From assembly GCF_001017435.1 (NCBI RefSeq), contig NZ_CP011371.1, positions 5,828,001-5,892,000 on the forward strand: a stretch of 64,000 nucleotides of DNA, read 5' to 3'. The stretch comes from Caldimonas brevitalea. Its GTDB lineage: Bacteria > Pseudomonadota > Gammaproteobacteria > Burkholderiales > Burkholderiaceae_C. The position numbers and the translations under genes were made by a program. The stretch's first letter is position 1. Each line of letters opens with the position of its first letter. The notes beneath the pieces were generated by a model. It searched no databases, had not been told where the DNA came from, and saw only the letters and a list, made by a program, of their open reading frames with translations. Of the stretch, positions 49,800 through 57,997 are shown in pieces.

Positions 49800-50291
49800 T
49801 CACCCCAGCTCGGCCTTCAGGTAGTGGGCACCCGGCAGGGGGTTGAAGTAGTACGGGGGGATCTCGTGAAAACCGAGCGAGGTATACAGGCTGCGCGCCG
49901 CCTCCATCTCGTCGATGGTGTCGAGCAGCACCGACGAATACCCGCAGCGGCGCGCCTCGTCGATCAGCGCCTGGGCGATGGTGCGGCCGAGGCCAAAGCG
50001 CCGAAACGGCTTGCGCACGTAGAGCCGGCGCATCTCGCAGGCATTCGGGTAGTCGGTCTCGGCGATGTAGCGGAAGGCGCCGCAGCCCGCCAACTGTGCG
50101 TCGACGTAGGCCAGCAGCAACTGGCCACCGGGCGGGGCATAGGGCTCCGGCAAGGACCGCAGCTCGGTCTCGAAGCCCTGGAACCCGAGGTCCACGCCGA
50201 GCGAGTCGGCGTATTCCTTGAAGATCTCGCGGGCGGCGTTCAGCAGCTCGGGCCGGTCGGGGACGACAAGACGTATCTCGGGGGATTCCAT
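49800..50291 (-). CDS. GNAT family N-acetyltransferase
   Basis: 163 residues. The acetyl-CoA-binding motif A is RRLYVRKPFRRFGLGRTIAQALIDEARRCGYSSVLLDTIDEMEAARSLYTSLGF, followed by HEIPPYYFNPLPGAHYLKAEL. The substrate is unknown. The ATG at 50291 is preceded by an in-frame GTG. No operon partner was recognised. Confidence 0.9.
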   Translation of the reverse strand: MESPEIRLVVPDRPELLNAAREIFKEYADSLGVDLGFQGFETELRSLPEPYAPPGGQLLLAYVDAQLAGCGAFRYIAETDYPNACEMRRLYVRKPFRRFGLGRTIAQALIDEARRCGYSSVLLDTIDEMEAARSLYTSLGFHEIPPYYFNPLPGAHYLKAELG

Positions 50292-50337
50292 CACTCAGGG
50301 TTCGGCGCCGCGGAACCCGCCGCGGCCAGCGTGCAGT

Positions 50338-50997
50338 CTAACTCCCGATGCGGGAGACCCAGGCGGCGACGGCACCAGCGGCTGCGAACACTGCCAGGGC
50401 CAACCAGCGGGCACCCGCGCCGTCGCGCGACGCGGGCAGATCGCCGTCCACCTCCTTGTCACCGTGCCACATCGGCGCCACCAGGCGCTGGCGCTTCACG
50501 CCGATGTAGAAGGCCAGCGCGAGCAGGTGCAGCACCACCAGCGCGATCAGCAGCGGCTCGCCGATGACCTTGTGATACCACGTCAGGCTCAGACTCAGCT
50601 CGGCCGACACCTGGTGCGCCAGCGGGCCAGCGTAGGCAATCTCGTCGTCGGCGAACAGCCCGGTGGTCACCTGGGCCGCCAGCGCGAGCAGCAGCGCGAA
50701 CACCGAAAAGCTGCCCAGCGGGTTGTGGCCGGCCGTGTGGGCGGCCGGCGCGCCGCCCCTCAGATAGCGCAACACGCTGCGCGGGCCGTAGACGAAGGTC
50801 GCGAAACGCGACCAGTGGCCGCCCACGAGGCCCCAGGCGAGGCGAAACAGCAACAGCGCCAGCACCAGATAGCCGAGGCGAAAATGCCACACCATCGCAT
50901 TGCCCCCGGTCTTGGCTGTGACCACCAGCCCGATCACGCTCGCGGCCAAGGCCCAGTGAAACAAGCGGGTCGGCAGGTCCCAGATCCGGATCTTCAT
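50338..50997 (-). CDS. cytochrome b561 family protein
   Basis: 219 residues, four membrane segments with histidines placed as haem b ligands: TRLFHWALAASVIGLVV, NAMVWHFRLGYLVLALLLFRLAWGLVGGHW, FSVFALLLALAAQVTTGLF and LTWYHKVIGEPLLIALVVLHLLALAFYIGVKRQ. The ATG at 50997 has GGGAGCGAG upstream and puts the first helix in place. It is divergent from the cytochrome c' gene; b561/c' pairs often form one electron-transfer module. Confidence 0.92.
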   Translation of the reverse strand: MKIRIWDLPTRLFHWALAASVIGLVVTAKTGGNAMVWHFRLGYLVLALLLFRLAWGLVGGHWSRFATFVYGPRSVLRYLRGGAPAAHTAGHNPLGSFSVFALLLALAAQVTTGLFADDEIAYAGPLAHQVSAELSLSLTWYHKVIGEPLLIALVVLHLLALAFYIGVKRQRLVAPMWHGDKEVDGDLPASRDGAGARWLALAVFAAAGAVAAWVSRIGS

Positions 50998-51224
50998 CTC
51001 GCTCCCTCGACGCCATGGCAACCGCAGGGTTTTACCGGGGGAAGCGGGGAGACCGCAAGCGTGAAAGTACGGGGCGGCGCCGAACGCGGCCGCCGGCACC
51101 GTGCGGGGGGCATGTGCCGGGTGGTTGCGGTGTGCGCCAGCGCGCCTTGGCGCGCGCTGCCCATTGCGGTGTGGGCTTCGTCGACACGCCGTCCTTGTTT
51201 CCGACGCCCCCCTGGAGCCACACG

Positions 51225-51695
51225 ATGACCAAGAAAATCAGAGGGGCCGTGAGCGGCCTGGCCGCCGCCGCCATGACCGCCCTGCTCGCCGCCGCGCCGG
51301 CCCAGGCGCAGTTCGCCAAGCCGGAAGATGCGGTGAAGTACCGCAAGGCGTCCTTCACGGTAATGGCCCAGCACTTCGGCCGCATCGGCGCGATGGTGAA
51401 CGGGCGCGCGCCGTTCGACGCCAAGGCCGCGGCCGACAACGCCGCGGTGGTGGAATACATGTCCAAGCTGCCATGGGCCGCCTTCGGTGAAGGCACCGAC
51501 ACGGGCGAGACCAAGGCCCGTCCCGACATCTGGAAAGAAAACGACAAGTTCAAGGCCGCCGCACAGAAGATGCAGGACGAGGTGGCCAAGCTGAACGCGA
51601 CCGCGAAGGGTGGCAACCTCGACCAGATCAAGGCCAGCTTCGGCGCGGCCGCGCAGACCTGCAAAGCCTGCCACGACGAGTACCGCAACAAGTAA
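51225..51695 (+). CDS. cytochrome c' (class II)
   Basis: 156 residues. Signal peptide (SGLAAAAMTALLAAAPAQAQ) then the four-helix-bundle cytochrome c' domain: FAKPEDAVKYRKASFTVMAQHFGRIGAMV and the C-terminal haem motif CKACH (residues 146-150) in TCKACHDEYRNK. The haem is attached in the periplasm; the open axial site binds NO or CO in the family. CTGGAG precedes the ATG. Shares its upstream region with the divergent cytochrome b561 gene. Confidence 0.94.
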   Translation: MTKKIRGAVSGLAAAAMTALLAAAPAQAQFAKPEDAVKYRKASFTVMAQHFGRIGAMVNGRAPFDAKAAADNAAVVEYMSKLPWAAFGEGTDTGETKARPDIWKENDKFKAAAQKMQDEVAKLNATAKGGNLDQIKASFGAAAQTCKACHDEYRNK

Positions 51696-51734
51696 AGGCG
51701 GCGCGACGGGCGGTGGACGCCGCCCGTCGTCGTG

Positions 51735-52466
51735 TCAATCGGCGGCCGGCGCCGCGAAACCGAGCACCACGCGGCGCGTCTTGGCGCTTTTCTTCTCGAT
51801 CTTCGTCACCACCACCGGCCCGATCTCGGCACTGTTGGCCACATGCGTGCCGCCGCAGGGCTGCAGGTCGACACCGTCGATCTTCAGCACCCGCACCCGC
51901 CCGGAGCCGCGCGGCGGCTGCACGCTCATGCTGCGCACCAGCTGGGGGTTGGCGTCGAGGGCCTCGTCGCTGATCCAGCTGTGACTGACCGGGCGCGCCT
52001 CGGCCACCAGCCGCGCCAGGCCGGCGTTCAAGGTGTCCTTGTCGAGCGGCTCGGTCATGTGGAAATCGAGCCGGGCGTAGTCGGCGGTGATGGAACACCC
52101 GTCCACCGGGTGCGGCACCAGCGCGCATAACAAATGGGTGGCGGTGTGAAAGCGCATGTGGCGCTGGCGGCGCTCCCAGTCGATGCACGCCGTCAGCGCC
52201 TGCCCCGGCTGCAACCGGGCCAGCAGTTCGTCCTGGCCGGCGGCCGGCAGATGCAGGATGACACCGGCTGTCTCGCCCTTGACCGTGTCGGCCACCCGCA
52301 GCGCCTGCCCGTCGGGCAGCCGCAACTCGCCGGCGTCGCCGGCCTGCCCGCCGCCGCGCGGGTAGAACACGGTGCGGTCGAGTTGCAGCCCGGCGGCGTC
52401 GACCGCGGTGATGCGGGCCTCGCATTCCCGCCGATAGCTGTCTTCGCGAAACAGTTCTTCCGTCAC
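51735..52466 (-). CDS. alaX: alanyl-tRNA editing protein AlaX
   Basis: 243 residues; hydrolyses mis-charged Ser/Gly-tRNA(Ala). Zinc-binding histidines/cysteine in the family pattern: FHTATHLLCALVPH (HxxxH) and CGGTHVANSAEIGPV (CxxxH). An N-terminal AlaRS-like beta-barrel domain (GLQLDRTVFYPRGGGQAGDAGEL) makes it the larger AlaX-M type. GTG at 52466 is chosen because AGGAGG sits directly in front; an ATG 6 codons earlier would contain that site. Confidence 0.92.
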   Translation of the reverse strand: MTEELFREDSYRRECEARITAVDAAGLQLDRTVFYPRGGGQAGDAGELRLPDGQALRVADTVKGETAGVILHLPAAGQDELLARLQPGQALTACIDWERRQRHMRFHTATHLLCALVPHPVDGCSITADYARLDFHMTEPLDKDTLNAGLARLVAEARPVSHSWISDEALDANPQLVRSMSVQPPRGSGRVRVLKIDGVDLQPCGGTHVANSAEIGPVVVTKIEKKSAKTRRVVLGFAAPAAD

Positions 52467-52507
52467 TTTGCCCTCCTGGTGCACATCGAAATCAATAATG
52501 GGCGGCT

Positions 52508-54052
52508 ATGCCTGCCATCGTCCTGGCGACGCTCAACGCCAAATACATCCACGCCTCGCTCGGCTTGCGCTGTTTGCGCGCCAACATGGGCGCGCTGCGC
52601 GACCAGACCCAGATCCGCGAGTTCACCATCCTGCAAAAGCCGGTCGAGATCGTCGAACGGCTGCTGTCGTCGGGCGAGCCGCCGCAGATCGTCGGCTTCG
52701 GCGTCTACATCTGGAACGTCGTCGAAACCACCCGCGTGGTGCGTCTGCTGAAAGCGCTGCGGCCGCAACTGCGCATCGTGCTCGGCGGCCCCGAGGTGAG
52801 CCATGAAACCGCCGAGCAGGAGATCTGCCGGCTGGCCGACCATGTGATCACCGGCTGGGGCGACGTGAGCTTTCCGAAACTCTGTCAGGCGCTGCTGCAC
52901 GGCCCGCGGCCGCTGACCAAAGTGATCGCCGGCGAACAGCCGCCGCTCGACACGCTGGCGCTGCCCTACGACGAGTACACCGACGACGACCTGGCGCACC
53001 GGCTGGTCTATGTGGAAGCTTCGCGCGGCTGCCCGTTCAAGTGCGAGTTCTGCCTCAGCTCGCTGGACAAGACCGCCTGGGCCTTCGACCTCGACCGCTT
53101 TCTTGCGGCGCTGGAACGTCTGCACCGGCGCGGTGCGCGCCACTTCAAATTCGTCGACCGCACGTTCAACCTCAAGATCGAGGCTTCGGCCCGCATCCTG
53201 GCGTTTTTCCTGGAACGGTTGGACGACCGGCTGTTCGTGCACTTCGAGGTGGTGCCCGACCACCTGCCCGAGCGTCTGCGGCAGTTGATTGCGCAGTTTC
53301 CGCCCGGCTCGCTGCAGTTCGAAGTCGGCATCCAGAGTTTCGACGCCGAGGTGCAGGCACGCATCTCGCGCCGGCAGGACAACGACAAGACCGCCGAGAA
53401 CCTGCGCTGGCTGGTGACCCACTCGCAAACACATGTGCACGCCGACCTGATCTTCGGCCTGCCCGGCGAGACGCTGGCCAGCTTTGCGGCCGGCTTCGAC
53501 CGGCTGGTCGCGCTGGCGCCGCACGAGATCCAGGTCGGCATCCTGAAGCGCTTGCGCGGCACACCCATCGTGCGCCACACCGCGACCCACGCGATGGTCT
53601 ACGACCCGGAGCCGCCCTACGCGATCCTGCAGAACGACTGCGTCGATTTCGCGACCGTGCAGCGCCTGCAGCGCTTTGCCCGCTATTGGGACCTGGTGGC
53701 GAACGCCGGCCGGCTGCCGCGCGCGCTCGCGCTGCTGCTCGGGGACGCCCCTTTCGCCCGCTTTGCGGCCTTCTCGGACGCCTTGTGGCAGCGCACCGGC
53801 AAGACCCACCAGATCGCCTATGAGGATCTGGTCGACGCGTTGTTCGAGCATTTGTGCGACGGCCTTGGCCTGGCCACGGACAGCGTGCGCGAGACGCTGC
53901 GGCTCGACTATCAAGCCAGCGGCGCCCGCGGCAAGCCGCGTTGCCTGGACACCGGGGCCCCGCTGCGCGAGCGACGGCCCGGCGCCAAGCCGCTCGCGCA
54001 GCGGCAGGCGCGCCGCCAACACGACCGGCTGCCCGCAGGTTCGCCCGACTGA
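52508..54052 (+). CDS. B12-binding-domain radical SAM protein (DUF4080)
   Basis: 514 residues. N-terminal cobalamin-binding-like domain (IVLATLNAKYIHASLGLRCLRANM, IVGFGVYIWNVVETTRVVRLLKALRPQLRIVLGGPEVS), then the radical SAM core with CxxxCxxC in EASRGCPFKCEFCLSS and IQSFDAEVQARISRRQ further on, and the DUF4080 C-terminal domain. The reaction is unknown; relatives use SAM radicals and often methylcobalamin to modify lipids, peptides or tRNA. It starts 41 bp from the divergent alaX gene. Confidence 0.9.
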   Translation: MPAIVLATLNAKYIHASLGLRCLRANMGALRDQTQIREFTILQKPVEIVERLLSSGEPPQIVGFGVYIWNVVETTRVVRLLKALRPQLRIVLGGPEVSHETAEQEICRLADHVITGWGDVSFPKLCQALLHGPRPLTKVIAGEQPPLDTLALPYDEYTDDDLAHRLVYVEASRGCPFKCEFCLSSLDKTAWAFDLDRFLAALERLHRRGARHFKFVDRTFNLKIEASARILAFFLERLDDRLFVHFEVVPDHLPERLRQLIAQFPPGSLQFEVGIQSFDAEVQARISRRQDNDKTAENLRWLVTHSQTHVHADLIFGLPGETLASFAAGFDRLVALAPHEIQVGILKRLRGTPIVRHTATHAMVYDPEPPYAILQNDCVDFATVQRLQRFARYWDLVANAGRLPRALALLLGDAPFARFAAFSDALWQRTGKTHQIAYEDLVDALFEHLCDGLGLATDSVRETLRLDYQASGARGKPRCLDTGAPLRERRPGAKPLAQRQARRQHDRLPAGSPD

Positions 54053-54089
54053 CGGACCCCGGCGTGACGCCCTGCCCCAGCTCACCACA

Positions 54090-54929
54090 TCACAACGACA
54101 AGCTGCCGTCGATGCAGGTGCGGCTCTCGCCGCCCACCCACACCGTGTCACCTTCCCGCACGATGTGGACCCGCCCGGCCCGCCCCAGCCGCGTGCCTTG
54201 CGCCGCGACGTAACGCTCCGGCGCCACGCCCTCGCCGATCAGCCACTGCGCCAGGCTGGCGTTGAGGCTGCCGGTCACCGGGTCTTCCGGCACCCCGACC
54301 GGCTCGGCAAAGGCGCGCACTTCGAACTGGCACGGCGCACCCGGGCCCCACGGCCCGATGACACCCACCTTCGCAAGGGCCACGAGAGCGCCGTGCCGCG
54401 GCTCCAGCGCCAGCACTGCTTCGGCGCTGGCCAGGCGCAGGCCCAGCCAGGTCGGCCCGTTGTCGAGCCAGCGCGCCGCCTCGACCTGCTGCACCGTCAC
54501 GCCGAGCGCCGCACAGACGTCGGCCAGCAAGCCCGGCTCGACCTCGCGCATGCGCAGCGGCGGCGCGGCGAACGCCAGCCGGCCGCTGTCGTCCTCGCGT
54601 CGCAGCGTCACCAGCCCAACGGCACACTGCTGCACCACCTGCCCCGGCGTGCGCGGTCGCCCGCCTGCCTCCAGCCACGCGTGGCAGCTGCCCAGCGTCG
54701 GATGGCCGGCAAACGGCAGTTCTTCGCTGGGCGTGAAGATGCGCACCCGGTAGTCGGCCGCCGGGTCGGTGGGCGGCAGCAAAAACGTCGTTTCGGACAG
54801 ATTGGTCCAGCGCGCGAACTCGGCCATCTGCTCATCGCTCAGCCCTTCGGCCGAGAACACCACCGCGAGCGGATTGCCTCTCAACGCCGCGCCGCTGAAC
54901 ACATCGACCTGCTTGAAGGCGCGCTTCAT
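54090..54929 (-). CDS. PhzF family isomerase-like protein
   Basis: 279 residues. PhzF fold: KQVDVFSGAALRGNPLAVVFSAEGLSDEQMAEFARWTNLSETTFLLPP (catalytic-type Glu in LSETTF), EELPFAGHPTLGSCHAWLE, and VPEDPVTGSLNASLAQWL. Family members isomerise or epimerise small acids. The start overlaps the aminotransferase stop (ATGA), so they work together; a D-amino-acid or diaminopimelate-type substrate cannot be deduced. Confidence 0.92.
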   Translation of the reverse strand: MKRAFKQVDVFSGAALRGNPLAVVFSAEGLSDEQMAEFARWTNLSETTFLLPPTDPAADYRVRIFTPSEELPFAGHPTLGSCHAWLEAGGRPRTPGQVVQQCAVGLVTLRREDDSGRLAFAAPPLRMREVEPGLLADVCAALGVTVQQVEAARWLDNGPTWLGLRLASAEAVLALEPRHGALVALAKVGVIGPWGPGAPCQFEVRAFAEPVGVPEDPVTGSLNASLAQWLIGEGVAPERYVAAQGTRLGRAGRVHIVREGDTVWVGGESRTCIDGSLSL

Positions 54930-56155
54930 GCTGCAACCCCGGCCGCCGCCGGTTGTGCCGCCCGGACCACGCCGGCCAGCAGCCGCACCGCGGTGGCGAT
55001 CTGCTCGGGGTCGAGCGTCACGAACGACAGGCGCAGCGTGTTGATGCGGGGTTCGCGCGCATAGAAGGCCGCACCGGGCACGAAGGCCACACCGGCCTCC
55101 ACCGCCTGCGGCAGCAAGGCCATCGCGTCCATCCCCTGCGGCAGCTCCATCCAGAAGAACATGCCGCCGATCGGTGCACTCCAGCGGCACTCGGCCGGCA
55201 TGTGCTGCTCCAGCGCGATGCGCATCGCGTCGCGCTGGGCGGCGTAACGCGCGCGGATGCGGGGCACGTGCTGATCCAGGAAACCCTCGCGGATCACCTC
55301 GTGCACCACCCGCTGGTTGAACACCGGCGTGTGCAGGTCGGCCGCCTGCTTGGCCTGCAACAGCTTCGGGTACAAGGCGGGCGGGGCCACCACATAGCCC
55401 AGGCGCAGGCCCGGCGCCAGCACCTTCGAGAACGAGCCGAGGTAGAGCGTGCCGCCGGGGTAACGCGAGGCGAGCGCGGGCGGCGGCGGCGCGTCGAACC
55501 ACAATTCGCCGTAGGGGTTGTCTTCCAGCAGCGGCAGCTTGAGACGGCGCGCCTCGGCGACCAGCGCCTCGCGCCGCGCGGCACTCATGCAACGCCCGCT
55601 CGGGTTCTGGAAGTTGGGCAGCACATAAAAGAAGCGGGCGCCGCGGGCGTGATCGACCAGTGCCTGCGGCAGCGGTCCTTCTTCGTCGGACGGCAGGGCG
55701 ACCACCTCGGGCTCGTACGGCGCGAAGGCTTGCAAGGCGCCCAGATAGGTCGGCGTTTCGACCAGCACCCGGCTGCCGGGGTCGAGCAAGACCTTGGCGC
55801 ACAGGTCCAACCCCTGTTGCGAGCCGGTGGTGATCAGCACCTGGCTGGCGTCGACCTGCATGCCCTGTTGCGCGCCCACCTGGGCGGCGACCCACTCGCG
55901 CAGCGGTGCGTAACCTTCACTCGCTGCGTACTGCAGCGCTTCGCGCGGGTTGTCGCGCAGCACCCGGGCCGACGCCTCCCGCACCGCCTCCACCGGAAAG
56001 GTGTCGGGCGACGGCAGGCCGCCGGCCAGCGAGAGGATGCCGGGCCGCTCGGTGACCTTCAGGATCTCCCGGATGATGGACGGGTTCATCCGCTCGGCGC
56101 GGCGCGCCAGGTGCCAGGGGTTGTCGTGCTCGCGGTCGGGTGCCGTGGCCGTCAT
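54926..56155 (-). CDS. PLP-dependent aminotransferase (fold type I, ARO8/2-aminoadipate type)
   Basis: 409 residues. Fold type I: SLAGGLPSPDTFPVEAV, LITTGSQQGLDLCAKVLLDPG, VLPNFQNPSGRCMS, and the PLP lysine in LGSFSKVLAPGLRLGYVVAP. Acts on aromatic or long-side-chain amino acids in relatives. AGGAG in front of ATG at 56155. Operon order aminotransferase then phzF; upstream are EamA and LysE exporters, all on the minus strand. Confidence 0.93.
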   Translation of the reverse strand: MTATAPDREHDNPWHLARRAERMNPSIIREILKVTERPGILSLAGGLPSPDTFPVEAVREASARVLRDNPREALQYAASEGYAPLREWVAAQVGAQQGMQVDASQVLITTGSQQGLDLCAKVLLDPGSRVLVETPTYLGALQAFAPYEPEVVALPSDEEGPLPQALVDHARGARFFYVLPNFQNPSGRCMSAARREALVAEARRLKLPLLEDNPYGELWFDAPPPPALASRYPGGTLYLGSFSKVLAPGLRLGYVVAPPALYPKLLQAKQAADLHTPVFNQRVVHEVIREGFLDQHVPRIRARYAAQRDAMRIALEQHMPAECRWSAPIGGMFFWMELPQGMDAMALLPQAVEAGVAFVPGAAFYAREPRINTLRLSFVTLDPEQIATAVRLLAGVVRAAQPAAAGVAA

Positions 56156-56255
56156 GGGGTGTCTCCTGAGGTGAGGAAGTGAAGGCCGCCGAGAACGACG
56201 GGCCAATGGGTGCGGCCGGCAGCGGACCGGCATCCAGGGTGGTGTGCAGCGGCGT

Positions 56256-57197
56256 TCATGCGGGTTTGCCCGTCTGCACCGGCAAGCGCTTGCCGATGAA
56301 CACCGTGGCCATCACCGCGACGCCGAAACCGAGCGTGGTCGCGTCCAGCCGTTCGCCCAGCAGCGGCACGGCAAACAGCATCGACAAAAAGGGTTGCAGC
56401 AGCTGCACCTGGCTGACCCGCACCGGCCCGCCGAGGGCCAGCGCGCGGTACCAGGCGAAAAATCCGAGCCACATCGAAAACAGCGCGACATAGACAAACC
56501 CGCCCCAGGCGGCTGCCCGCACCGGCTGCGTCGGCCAGGTCCATCCCGCCGCCGGCAGTGTCAGCGGCAACGACACCACCAACACCCAGCAGATCACCCG
56601 CTCGGCGCCCAGCGCCGGGGTCAGGCGGGCGCCGACGACATAGCTCGCCGACGCCGCGAGCACGGCCAGCACCAGCAGTGCATCGGCCCAGTGCGCCCGC
56701 AGCCCGGCACCGCCCCCGCTGCTGCTGCTGCTGTGCGACAGCGCGTAGACCACCACCAGGGCGCTGCCGAGCGCGGCGCAGCCCCAGAACGCGGCCGCCG
56801 GGCGCTGTCGGAATGCGAGCGCGGCCGCCGCAGCGGTTGCCAGCGGCAGCAGGCCCGTGATGACCGCGGCGTGGACCGCCTCGACATGGCGCAAGCCCAG
56901 CGCCAGCAACAGCGGAAAGCCCAGCACGTTGCCGGCCGCCGTGAACAGCAAGGCCGCCCATTGCCGGCCTTGCGGGCGCGGCCCGCCGACGACCGCGAGG
57001 TAGACGATAGACAACAGCCCGGCCAGCGCCGCGCGGCCGAAGGTGACGAAGGCGGGCGACAACTGGGGGTCGGCGGCGGCGCCGGTGGCCAGGCGTGTCA
57101 TCGGCAAGGTGAGCGCGAAAATCGCGACGCCCAGCAGCCCCAGCCAGAGGCCGCGGGTTTCTTGCTCGAGGGGCGTCGTGAGGGTGGCAGCCGACAT
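56256..57197 (-). CDS. EamA/DMT family transporter
   Basis: 313 residues, ten membrane segments in two EamA repeats (LWLGLLGVAIFALTLPMTRLATG and ALLVLAVLAASASYVVGARLTP...). A Ser-rich cytoplasmic stretch (SHSSSSSGGG) separates them. Members export amino acids or metabolites. It follows the LysE gene by 3 nt, so they are co-expressed. Confidence 0.93.
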   Translation of the reverse strand: MSAATLTTPLEQETRGLWLGLLGVAIFALTLPMTRLATGAAADPQLSPAFVTFGRAALAGLLSIVYLAVVGGPRPQGRQWAALLFTAAGNVLGFPLLLALGLRHVEAVHAAVITGLLPLATAAAAALAFRQRPAAAFWGCAALGSALVVVYALSHSSSSSGGGAGLRAHWADALLVLAVLAASASYVVGARLTPALGAERVICWVLVVSLPLTLPAAGWTWPTQPVRAAAWGGFVYVALFSMWLGFFAWYRALALGGPVRVSQVQLLQPFLSMLFAVPLLGERLDATTLGFGVAVMATVFIGKRLPVQTGKPA

Positions 57198-57200
57198 CGC

Positions 57201-57815
57201 TCAGACTCCCGTCATCCAGGCCGCGGTGGCGACCAGCACGGCCGCCATCGTGCGGTTGAACCACAGCAGACGGCGGCCTTGCGCCAGCCATTCGCGCAGC
57301 AGCGAGCCGACCAGCGCATAGGTGAAGTTGCTGACGAAGGCATACACCCCCATCACGGCCAGCACGATCAGCAGCCGCTGGTCCTGGTGCTCGGGGCTCG
57401 CGCCGGCGCCGCCGCTGACCCAGCCGGCGCTCAGTGCCAGCGCCAGCATCCACGCCTTGATGTTGACGAACTGCAGCATCACGCCCTGCCAGAAGCCGAT
57501 GTCCAGCGCGGCCCGGTCGGCCTCGCCCAGCCGACTGGCCTGCGACAGCTTCCAGGCCAGCCACAACATGTAGGCCACGCCGACGCCTTTGACGCCCCAC
57601 CGCAAGGCCGGCATCGCCATCACGACGGCGCCGATGCCGAGCGCGCAGATCAGCATCAGCACGCTCCACCCGGCCGGCACCGCGCAACAAAACCGCAGCG
57701 CCGCCTTGAGCCCACAGTTGGCCGCCAGCGCCGCCGACAAAGTGGTGTTGGGACCGGGCGTGAAGGACATCGCGGTCGCCAGCAGCAGCAGCGCGACCAA
57801 CTCCTGCAGCGTCAT
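57201..57815 (-). CDS. LysE/RhtB family amino acid exporter
   Basis: 204 residues, about six membrane segments. Signature LLLATAMSFTPGPNTTLSAALAANCGLKAALRF at the N-terminus. The RhtB-type proteins export amino acids such as homoserine, threonine or leucine. GGAGGTGGGC before ATG at 57815 decides the start over a GTG two codons earlier. First gene of the exporter/aminotransferase cluster and divergent from the MocR regulator. Confidence 0.94.
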   Translation of the reverse strand: MTLQELVALLLLATAMSFTPGPNTTLSAALAANCGLKAALRFCCAVPAGWSVLMLICALGIGAVVMAMPALRWGVKGVGVAYMLWLAWKLSQASRLGEADRAALDIGFWQGVMLQFVNIKAWMLALALSAGWVSGGAGASPEHQDQRLLIVLAVMGVYAFVSNFTYALVGSLLREWLAQGRRLLWFNRTMAAVLVATAAWMTGV

Positions 57816-57917
57816 GCCCACCTCCGCCCGGACGTCGCCGCGCCGCCTGCAGCGTGCGGCCGAGAGGATGGAAGGTGCAGGGCTGGAGCGAACATGCGAG
57901 CCAGTCTATGATCAGTG

Positions 57918-57969
57918 ACCGATACAGCACCAATACAAATAACCGACCCACACTGCAGACTGTACCGGT
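57918..57969. promoter_or_regulatory. inverted repeat between LysE operon and MocR gene
   Basis: ACCGATACAG (57918-57927) and CTGTACCGGT (57960-57969) form an inverted repeat with 9 of 10 matches, 42 bp apart centre to centre (about four helical turns), in the 182-bp divergent region. MocR-type regulators bind paired sites in such places; the assignment is inference. Confidence 0.45.
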
Positions 57970-57997
57970 TCATTTGCCAGCACACAGGGCCTCCGCC

